This document shows, in pieces, positions 1-5,008 of a DNA stretch of 8,426 bases. A model generated the notes under the pieces. It did no database searches. It saw only the letters and a program-made list of their open reading frames with translations, and was not told where the DNA came from. This stretch comes from an uncultured Collinsella sp. (GTDB lineage: Bacteria; Actinomycetota; Coriobacteriia; Coriobacteriales; Coriobacteriaceae). How positions within the stretch are numbered: position 1 is the stretch's first letter; each line of letters starts with the position of its first letter. The stretch spans positions 1 through 8,426 of the forward strand of contig UQUX01000078.1 of assembly GCA_900544425.1 (NCBI GenBank), written 5' to 3'. A program made the position numbers and the translations under genes.

Positions 1-621
1 GCGCGGAATGAGTACGTCGACAATACCGCGGAGCTTCATGAGCTCGCCGGTGGCCTCGCGGTCGGTGGACTCGATCATCGACACGGCCTCGCGCGGGAAG
101 CCCTTGGCCTCGAGCGCATCGGCCAGCAGCTCGGCGATCATGGCACACGAGTGATAGGCCAGCGAGCCGCCGCGTAGAATGCAGGCGTTGCCGGTACGGA
201 TGCAGATGCCTGCGGCGTCGGCCGTCACGTTGGGGCGCGCCTCGTAGACCATGGCGACCAGGCCCAACGGCACGCTCACGCGGGTCAGGTCCACACCGCT
301 CGCAAGCACGCGGTGGTCGAGCACGCGGCCGACGGGATCGGGCAGCTCGGCGAGCTTCTCCAAACCGGCGGCCATGCCCTCGACGCGCTCAGGCGTCAGC
401 AGCAGACGGTCGAGGAGCCCCGCCGAAGTGCCCGCATCGCGCGCGGCGGACATATCGAGCTCGTTGGCGGCGACGATGGAGTCGACACCGTTGCGCAGTG
501 CTGCGACCATGGCGCGCACGGCCTCCTGGCGCTGCTCATCGCTCGCCGTGGCAAGCGAGGCCGACGCTGCCTTGGCGGCAACGGCAAGATCGTGGACATA
601 CGTGGCTATATCGACCGACAT
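1..621 (-). CDS. proA: Glutamate-5-semialdehyde dehydrogenase (gamma-glutamyl phosphate reductase), N-terminal half, cut by window edge
   Basis: This cytoplasmic enzyme reduces gamma-glutamyl phosphate to glutamate-5-semialdehyde with NADPH, the second step of proline synthesis from glutamate. The minus-strand frame is open from an ATG at 621 to the window edge, giving 207 residues; full ProA is about 415. The N-terminus reads MSVDIATYVHDLAVAAKAA. Residues 120-155 carry the ProA signature: PLGLVAMVYEARPNVTADAA, with Y126-EARPN-131, followed by the GNACILRGGS stretch. The visible part ends in VDVLIPR, which in ProA precedes a glycine-rich stretch, so the catalytic cysteine lies outside the window. 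An AGGAGA ribosome-binding site stands about 11 bases before the ATG. The gene is divergent from the proline iminopeptidase-like gene and appears to be the first gene of its transcript; whether proB follows cannot be seen. Nothing looks broken, and the truncation comes only from the window boundary. Confidence 0.95.
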   Translation of the reverse strand, partial: MSVDIATYVHDLAVAAKAASASLATASDEQRQEAVRAMVAALRNGVDSIVAANELDMSAARDAGTSAGLLDRLLLTPERVEGMAAGLEKLAELPDPVGRVLDHRVLASGVDLTRVSVPLGLVAMVYEARPNVTADAAGICIRTGNACILRGGSLAYHSCAMIAELLADALEAKGFPREAVSMIESTDREATGELMKLRGIVDVLIPR

Positions 622-664
622 GGGCGGCCCTTTCTCCTAGAAGTTTGCAACCATGGTAGCCGAT

Positions 665-695
665 TTGCGCATGGCCTCGCCCGCGGCGGTAGAAT
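665..695 (+). promoter_or_regulatory. Candidate promoter for the 734 hydrolase gene
   Basis: TAGAAT at 690-695 matches a -10 box in five of six bases. TTGCGC at 665-670 is a weak -35, with a 19-base spacer that is longer than ideal. Transcription from here would start near 702 and give a leader of about 32 bases before the ATG at 734. It would also place the alternative upstream ATG at 653 outside the transcript. This is inferred from consensus matching only. Confidence 0.35.
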
Positions 696-733
696 TGGTC
701 AACCCGAAACACCGCAACGAACGGAAGACTCAC

Positions 734-2152
734 ATGGCCCTCATCACTTCGTACCACGTCCCCGGCCTTTACGTCGAGGACCACAGCATCGACGTCCCCC
801 TTGACTGGCGCGGCCTGGAGCCGATGCTCCTGGCCGTCGGCAGCACCATGCGCCGCGGCGCTATGCCGGCACCAATCGCCGGCGCGCCCGAGAGCATCAA
901 GCTCTTCTACCGCGTGGTTTGCGCGCCCGACCGCATCAACGACGATCTGCCGCTGCTCCTGTTTTTGCAGGGCGGCCCCGGCGGCGAGAGCCCGCGTCCG
1001 CTGTCGCCTACAAGCGACGGCTGGATCGAGGAGGCCGTCAAGCACTTCCGTGTGGTCCTTCCCGACCAGCGCGGCACCGGACGCAGTAGCTGCGTGGACG
1101 GACGCACGATCAAGGCACTGGGTGATCGCGCAACGGCCGCCGGCGCCGATACAGCACGCTCGCAGGCCGACTTCCTCAAGCGCCACCTCGCCAGCTCCAT
1201 CGTGCGCGATTTTGAGTACCTGCGTCTGGTGGGCTTTGGCGGCAAGCCCTGGGTCACGCTCGGCCAGAGCTACGGCGGCTTTTTGACGTTGAGCTATCTG
1301 TCGCTCTTCCCCGAAGGCGTGGCGGCAAGCTTTACCTGCGGCGGCATTCCACACGTGCCAGCGAGCGCCAGCGAGGTCTACGCGCACACCTTCCCGCGCA
1401 TGGCAGCTAAAACTCAGCAGTATTACGACCGCTACCCCGCCGACGTCGAACGCGTGGCGGCCCTGGCCGATACGCTCGAGGCCCAGAAGCCCGTGCTGCC
1501 CGACGGCTCGCCGATGACGGTCGAGCGTCTACAGCTCATGGGCAGCGACTTTGGCATGAAGCCGAGCTTTGAGCGCATGCATTGGATTATCGATCACGCT
1601 TTTGTTGACGGCGACGGCACGCTGACCTGCGGCTCCTCGGTATCCGACAGCTTTTTGATGCGCGCCTTCGAGCGCACCAACACGCGCACGAATCCGCTGT
1701 ACTGGACGCTGCAGGAGTTCATATACGCCGACGGCGACACTATGCCCATTGGCTGGGCCGCGGCTGAAGAGAAGGCGCACCGCGCCGAGTTCGACACGCT
1801 CGCACGCCCGCTCATGTTTACCGGCGAGGCCATGTTCCCGTGGATGTTTGAGCAGATGCCCGAGCTTAAGCCGTTTAAGCCCGCCATGGACCTGCTGATG
1901 GAAGACACCAGCTGGGACAAGATCTACGACCCGCAGCGCCTGGCCTGCAACGAAGTTCCGCTCCAGGCCGCGGTGTATTTCGACGACATGTACGTGGATT
2001 CGGGCCTGCAGCTCGATACGCTCAGCCGCGTGGGCAACTCGCATGCCTGGGTGACCAACGAGTTCGAGCACGACGGCCTGCACGGCGGCGTGGTGTTCAA
2101 GCACCTCTTCGACGAAGCACTCAACCGCGGAGACCTGCGCCAGATCTTCTAG
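734..2152 (+). CDS. Alpha/beta hydrolase, proline iminopeptidase-like (peptidase family S33)
   Basis: This is a predicted cytoplasmic serine aminopeptidase of 472 residues that would release N-terminal proline from short peptides. Family motifs appear in order. An oxyanion-hole stretch QGGPGG starts at Q79 and is followed by DQRGTGRSS. The nucleophile elbow GQSYGG places the catalytic serine at S179. A variable lid region of about 230 residues follows. Near the C-terminus YFDDMYVD (D417, D418, D422) and NEFEHDGLH (H446, H450) supply the candidate acid and histidine. The layout matches the larger actinobacterial prolyl aminopeptidases rather than the roughly 300-residue type. I start at 734 because GGAAG lies 6 bases upstream; the in-frame ATG at 653 would add 27 residues of non-family sequence. 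No signal peptide is visible. The gene is divergent from proA, a sensible pairing for proline supply. Exact substrate preference within S33 cannot be read from sequence. Confidence 0.88.
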   Translation: MALITSYHVPGLYVEDHSIDVPLDWRGLEPMLLAVGSTMRRGAMPAPIAGAPESIKLFYRVVCAPDRINDDLPLLLFLQGGPGGESPRPLSPTSDGWIEEAVKHFRVVLPDQRGTGRSSCVDGRTIKALGDRATAAGADTARSQADFLKRHLASSIVRDFEYLRLVGFGGKPWVTLGQSYGGFLTLSYLSLFPEGVAASFTCGGIPHVPASASEVYAHTFPRMAAKTQQYYDRYPADVERVAALADTLEAQKPVLPDGSPMTVERLQLMGSDFGMKPSFERMHWIIDHAFVDGDGTLTCGSSVSDSFLMRAFERTNTRTNPLYWTLQEFIYADGDTMPIGWAAAEEKAHRAEFDTLARPLMFTGEAMFPWMFEQMPELKPFKPAMDLLMEDTSWDKIYDPQRLACNEVPLQAAVYFDDMYVDSGLQLDTLSRVGNSHAWVTNEFEHDGLHGGVVFKHLFDEALNRGDLRQIF

Positions 2153-2153
2153 C

Positions 2154-2213
2154 AAAGGAGTGTCCCCACCTGCCGGCACAAAAAGAACGTCCCCAAGTGC
2201 CGAACAAGTGCCG
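2154..2213. repeat. Short degenerate tandem repeat after the hydrolase gene
   Basis: GTCCCCA followed by two variable bases and TGCCG occurs at 2162-2175 and again at 2189-2202, a 27-base period. AAGTGCCG is repeated at 2195-2202 and 2206-2213. TGCCGGCA at 2171-2178 is itself palindromic. The block begins two bases after the hydrolase stop codon and has no convincing reading frame. It looks like a small interspersed intergenic repeat, but one window cannot show its genomic copy number. Confidence 0.55.
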
Positions 2214-2249
2214 GCAACGACAATGCCGCAGGTAGAGAACGGAAAGCGA

Positions 2250-2347
2250 AAACGCCCCTAAGCGAGCAAGGTGACGTGAAAGAGGAGGGCATTGACCTTC
2301 TGGTCATGCCCGACGATTGAACGTCAGATTGCCGCTTAGGGGCGTTT
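2250..2347. terminator. Long nested hairpin: candidate bidirectional terminator or structured RNA
   Basis: Two perfect 15-base arms, AAACGCCCCTAAGCG at 2250-2264 and its complement at 2333-2347, enclose 68 bases that fold further. After a bulged A, GCAA (2266-2269) pairs with TTGC (2329-2332). TGACGT (2272-2277) pairs with ACGTCA (2321-2326). The tip is a hairpin, GGGCATTGACC (2287-2297) with GGTCATGCCC (2302-2311), one bulged base and a TTCT loop. On the minus strand the outer stem ends in four Ts; on the plus strand in three. It sits between two converging genes, which fits a two-way terminator. The elaborated interior is more than termination needs, so a small structured RNA or mobile palindromic element is possible. 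Confidence 0.65.
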
Positions 2348-2359
2348 GCAGCGTCGAGC

Positions 2360-2388
2360 AGTTACGCGGTTCGTAGAACCGCGTAACT
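2360..2388 (-). terminator. Perfect 13-bp hairpin overlapping the queA stop codon
   Basis: AGTTACGCGGTTC (2360-2372) and GAACCGCGTAACT (2376-2388) are perfect complements around a 3-base loop. The right arm runs into the queA stop codon at 2387-2389, so the stem forms immediately at the end of the message. No strong T run follows on either strand. It could act as a 3'-end stabiliser or as a terminator together with the adjacent larger hairpin. Confidence 0.5.
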
Positions 2389-3604
2389 AACAAATGAGCA
2401 TGGCGTCGCCAAAGCTGAAGAAGCGGTAACGCTCTTCGATAGCAGCGGCGTAGGCATCCATGATCTGGTCGCGGGAGGCAAGCGCGCTCACGAGCATCAT
2501 GAGCGTGGAGCGCGGCACATGGAAGTTGGTAATCAGCGCGTCGACCACGTGATAGGTCGAGCCGGGCATAAGGTAGAGCTGCGTTGTCGCGTTTTCGCGC
2601 ACCACGATGTCACCGCGGCCGAGCGTGTCAGCGCCGTCCTCGCGGCCCTCAAAATAGCGCGCCGTCACAGCCGGATCGGACACCGGCGCCTCCGCATCGA
2701 ACGCACTCTCGAGCGAACGCACTGCGGTGGTGCCGACGGCGATTACGCGGTGCCCCTCGGCCTTCGCCTTATGCACGGCGTCGACAACTTCCTGCGACAC
2801 GTGGTAGCGCTCGGTGTGCATGACGTGCTGCGTAGGGTCGTCCTCCTCAACCAAGCGGAAGGTGTCGATGCCCACCTCGAGCTCAACGGCGGCAAACTTC
2901 GCACCCTTGGCCTCGATAGCGGCCATGAGCTCGGGGGTAAAGTGTAGGCCCGCCGTGGGAGCGGCAGCCGAGTGCTCCTCCTTCATGGCGTAAACGGTCT
3001 GGTACTTCTCGGGATCTCCCTCGTAATCGGTAATGTAGGGCGGCAGCGGCACGTGGCCGGCAGCATGGATGGCCTCGTCGAGCGTGCGCGGGTCGCCGGC
3101 GGCATTGCACCCGGCCGGCTCAAAGCGCACCAGGCGGCCACCGCGGCTATCAGTGACAAAGTCGACAACCTCGGCTGTCAGCACCACGGGAGCCCCCTCG
3201 GGCGCATGGGCGCCACCGGCACGATACTCAATCTGAGCACCGGGCTTAAGACGCTTGCCCGGCTTGACCAGGCACTCCCAAACGTGACCCAGCGGGTCAA
3301 CATCTTCGCGGCGCTTGAGCAGCAGCGTCTCGACCACGCCACCCGAGCCGGCTTTGCGACCGATCAGGCGGGCCGGCATCACGCGCGTCTTGTTGATGAC
3401 GAGCACATCGCCTGGCTCGATATAGTCGATGATATCGCGGAAGATACGGTGCTCAACGGTACCGCCGTGCTCCAGCGGCGTTCCCGCCTGGGAGCCCTTG
3501 CGATCCACCACCAGTAGGCGGCAGGAGTCACGCGGCTCGGCAGGCGCCTGGGCGATCAGTTCCTCAGGAAGGTTGTAGTCAAAATCATCGGTACGCATAG
3601 ACAC
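2387..3604 (-). CDS. queA: S-adenosylmethionine:tRNA ribosyltransferase-isomerase
   Basis: QueA transfers and isomerises the ribosyl group of S-adenosylmethionine onto preQ1 already inserted at tRNA position 34, giving epoxyqueuosine. The 405-residue length fits the family. Diagnostic segments run in order: FDYNLPEELIAQAPAEPRDS near the N-terminus, GDVLVINKTRVMPARL, GHVPLPPYI, APTAGLHFTPEL, VGIDTFRLVEEDD (an aspartate where many homologues have glycine), HTERYHVS, AVGTTAVRSLES, ALITNFHVPRSTL and a C-terminal YRFFSFGDAMLI. The GTG at 3604 is chosen because AAGGAG lies 8 bases before it. The in-frame ATG at 3598 would be 14 bases away, though it cannot be excluded. It lies 65 bases downstream of queH in the same direction, so the two probably share a transcript. 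The stop codon overlaps a perfect hairpin. All key regions are intact. Confidence 0.95.
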   Translation of the reverse strand: MSMRTDDFDYNLPEELIAQAPAEPRDSCRLLVVDRKGSQAGTPLEHGGTVEHRIFRDIIDYIEPGDVLVINKTRVMPARLIGRKAGSGGVVETLLLKRREDVDPLGHVWECLVKPGKRLKPGAQIEYRAGGAHAPEGAPVVLTAEVVDFVTDSRGGRLVRFEPAGCNAAGDPRTLDEAIHAAGHVPLPPYITDYEGDPEKYQTVYAMKEEHSAAAPTAGLHFTPELMAAIEAKGAKFAAVELEVGIDTFRLVEEDDPTQHVMHTERYHVSQEVVDAVHKAKAEGHRVIAVGTTAVRSLESAFDAEAPVSDPAVTARYFEGREDGADTLGRGDIVVRENATTQLYLMPGSTYHVVDALITNFHVPRSTLMMLVSALASRDQIMDAYAAAIEERYRFFSFGDAMLIC

Positions 3605-3612
3605 GTCGGATT

Positions 3613-3618
3613 CTCCTT
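3613..3618 (-). promoter_or_regulatory. queA ribosome-binding site, deciding the GTG start
   Basis: AAGGAG on the minus strand ends 8 bases before the GTG at 3604 and 14 bases before the ATG at 3598, favouring the GTG. A perfect TATAAT (3619-3624, minus strand) directly abuts it. If that were a real -10 box, transcription would begin inside or after the AAGGAG, so the two signals conflict and the TATAAT is probably incidental. Confidence 0.6.
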
Positions 3619-3656
3619 ATTATAGCTAAAGTCCGCTCTACATCCTAGCAGGCTGA

Positions 3657-3676
3657 CGTCCCAAATGAACTACTTT
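3657..3676 (-). repeat. Gene-end motif copy 1 (3' end of queH)
   Basis: Read on the minus strand this is AAAGTAGTTCATTTGGGACG. The queH stop codon TAG lies inside it. It matches 18 of 20 bases of the plus-strand copy at 7185-7204. Part of the motif is therefore coding for the last residues of QueH. Confidence 0.55.
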
Positions 3677-4245
3677 TTGGCGGCTTTGCGCTCGTCGCGG
3701 ATGCGGGCGCGGTCCATGGCCGCCTCGACGGCCGAGAATCGGCAGCCGCAGTAATTCTGCCGATACATACCCAGCTCGCGCGAACGGCGTGTCGCCTCGG
3801 GGTAATACGGGCGAAAATCGCGAATGACCGGGGTGAGCCCATGTGCCGCCGCCAAGCGCTCAAGCACGTCATTGCAGGTTTCGAACAACTGATACGGCGA
3901 GACGGCGAGCGTCGTGCCCACAAACTCAAACCCACGCTCCTGAGCCACACGGCATGCCTCGGCCAGACGCAAGGCATAGCACGCGCGACAGCGACGGGGT
4001 CGATCGGCGCCCAGCGGGGCCACGCCGGCCTCCCAGCGCTCGCGGTCCTCCCCCGCCTCGATAAGCTCGATGTCGCCATCGGCACACCACCGGCGCAGCT
4101 CGTCCAAACGCCGCTGCCATTCATCACGCGGTTGAATATTGGGGTTTGTCCAGCAGATCGTGGGCTCAAACCCTTCCTCGCGCAGCAGACGAACCGGCTC
4201 CAGCGAGCACGGCGCGCAGCAAGCATGCAGCAGCAACGGCTTCAT
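3670..4245 (-). CDS. queH: Epoxyqueuosine reductase QueH
   Basis: QueH (formerly DUF208) reduces epoxyqueuosine in tRNA to queuosine, the last step of the pathway; it is the non-homologous alternative to the cobalamin-dependent QueG. The 191-residue product has the complete cysteine set expected for its metal centres: HACCAPCS (C9, C10, C13), RCRACY (C86, C89) and YRQNYCGC (C166, C168), plus the conserved TTLAVSPYQ segment around residues 111-119. I start at the ATG at 4245 because GGGAGAGGAG ends 6 bases before it. Longer options at 4251 (ATG) and 4263 (GTG) would place this ribosome-binding site against or inside the gene. queA lies 65 bases downstream in the same direction and makes the substrate of QueH. 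The C-terminus is lysine- and arginine-rich. Confidence 0.95.
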   Translation of the reverse strand: MKPLLLHACCAPCSLEPVRLLREEGFEPTICWTNPNIQPRDEWQRRLDELRRWCADGDIELIEAGEDRERWEAGVAPLGADRPRRCRACYALRLAEACRVAQERGFEFVGTTLAVSPYQLFETCNDVLERLAAAHGLTPVIRDFRPYYPEATRRSRELGMYRQNYCGCRFSAVEAAMDRARIRDERKAAKK

Positions 4246-4251
4246 GGACAT

Positions 4252-4261
4252 CTCCTCTCCC
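4252..4261 (-). promoter_or_regulatory. queH ribosome-binding site, deciding the start codon
   Basis: On the minus strand GGGAGAGGAG directly precedes ATGTCCATG. It has no spacing from the first ATG (4251) and 6 bases from the second (4245). The second ATG is therefore the likely start, which also gives the compact QueH N-terminus MKPLLLHACC. Confidence 0.65.
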
Positions 4262-4264
4262 ACA

Positions 4265-4297
4265 ATGATTTTTTAATCCCCGTCCCAGAAAAATCAT
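4265..4297. promoter_or_regulatory. AT-rich perfect inverted repeat upstream of queH
   Basis: ATGATTTTT (4265-4273) and AAAAATCAT (4289-4297) are perfect 9-base complements separated by 15 bases. The element stands out as AT-rich in GC-rich surroundings and lies just upstream of the queH ribosome-binding site. It could be an operator, part of a promoter, or a leader hairpin. It does not match the preQ1 riboswitch pattern as I know it. Confidence 0.4.
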
Positions 4298-4313
4298 CCC
4301 AAAAGACTACCTT
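4294..4313 (-). repeat. Gene-end motif, degenerate copy (3' end of the DUF3267 gene)
   Basis: On the minus strand this reads AAGGTAGTCTTTTGGGATGA. It shares the GTAGTC, T-run and TGGGA pattern with copies at 3657-3676 and 7185-7204 if one gap is allowed. The gene's TAG stop lies within it, as for queH. The match is weaker than between the other two copies. Confidence 0.35.
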
Positions 4314-4876
4314 GCGAAAAAGCGGACGCCAAAGGACGTGTCCTCGCAGGCGACAATGCGGCGGTCGCGCAGGATGGTCCGCACGTAATACCAGTCGCCC
4401 ACACAGCCCGACAAATGCAAGCCGGCCGCCAGGTAGCACATCAGCGGATAGCCCGAAAACGCAAACCCCAGGGCAAACGCCGCCGTCACAACAACCGTCG
4501 GCGCCAGGCAAACTGCCACGTACCGCCGGCGCGAATAGACCACGCCCTCGGCGCAGGCATAGATCATCGCCGTCTCGCGATTCGCCCCAAAGGTCACCTT
4601 CGCGCCCGCAGGCGCCAGAAGCTTAAATAACACACCGTGCACCAGCTCGTGCACGGCAAATGACGCCGCCGAAACCGCAGCCAAGCCGACTATCCAGCCC
4701 AAAGCCGCCGTCCAGCCGCCCGCGTCCGCCACATCCAAGTCTGCGGGCCCGCCCAGCAGCATAAACACCGGCACCAGGCACACGGCAAACACCACAAGCA
4801 CGGCCATCCCCCACACAAAGCAGGCGTGCAGAAATTCCTCGTCCTCAAACGCATGTATGTTGGAAATCTCATTCAT
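4307..4876 (-). CDS. DUF3267-type membrane protein, putative zinc metalloprotease
   Basis: The 189-residue product is a small integral membrane protein. Hydrophobic segments lie at about residues 20-42, 56-75, 118-140 and 144-157. An HEXXH zinc-site motif, HELVHG (H76, E77, H80), sits at the end of the second segment. A later HLSGCVGD stretch (H154, G160, D161) fits the GD motif that marks the DUF3267 putative zincin family, which resembles site-2-type membrane proteases. The N-terminus is acidic (about residues 1-15) and the C-terminus soluble. No clear ribosome-binding site precedes the ATG. TATCCT lies 8 bases upstream, so a leaderless message is possible. It ends 61 bases before queH in the same direction. 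A substrate cannot be predicted, and proteolytic activity is inferred only from the motif. Confidence 0.75.
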   Translation of the reverse strand: MNEISNIHAFEDEEFLHACFVWGMAVLVVFAVCLVPVFMLLGGPADLDVADAGGWTAALGWIVGLAAVSAASFAVHELVHGVLFKLLAPAGAKVTFGANRETAMIYACAEGVVYSRRRYVAVCLAPTVVVTAAFALGFAFSGYPLMCYLAAGLHLSGCVGDWYYVRTILRDRRIVACEDTSFGVRFFAR

Positions 4877-4918
4877 AGCATCTTAGGATAGCGCCCCTGC
4901 CACGTACCCGTCCGCATG

Positions 4919-4927
4919 TGCGATAAT
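4919..4927 (+). promoter_or_regulatory. Candidate extended -10 promoter for metG
   Basis: TGCGATAAT combines an extended TGn with GATAAT (five of six bases of TATAAT). No good -35 is present, which extended -10 promoters tolerate. Transcription would start near 4934 and leave about 75 bases of leader, too short for a T-box. It lies in the 132-base divergent gap shared with the DUF3267 gene. Confidence 0.3.
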
Positions 4928-5008
4928 GTCGAACGATATGCACGAATTGACCACCGCGTCGTCAGGCCTTGCGCCCGGCCGCGCCCTCACCATATGCGAA
5001 GGAGTCCC

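Noticed and set aside
653..733. 27-residue N-terminal extension of the hydrolase
   Set aside because: It lacks a ribosome-binding site, lies upstream of the candidate promoter and does not resemble the family N-terminus.
536..1387. 283-codon open frame on the minus strand overlapping proA and the hydrolase
   Set aside because: It crosses the start of proA in another frame and is antisense to the hydrolase; no family features.
2160..2261. 33-codon GTG-started frame after the hydrolase, behind AAAGGAG
   Set aside because: No spacing between the ribosome-binding-like sequence and GTG, and the sequence is made of the tandem repeat.
3619..3624. TATAAT as a queA promoter
   Set aside because: Perfect hexamer, but it abuts the ribosome-binding site and lacks a -35, so a start from it would remove the AAGGAG.
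4246..4306. preQ1 riboswitch before queH
   Set aside because: The conserved loop bases and A-rich tail arrangement that I know for preQ1 classes are not present; only an AT-rich palindrome is seen.
4916..5008. 31-residue N-terminal extension of metG
   Set aside because: Arginine-rich, non-family sequence; AAGGAG supports the start at 5009.
4877..5008. T-box leader for metG
   Set aside because: The space is too short and has no T-box sequence or terminator.
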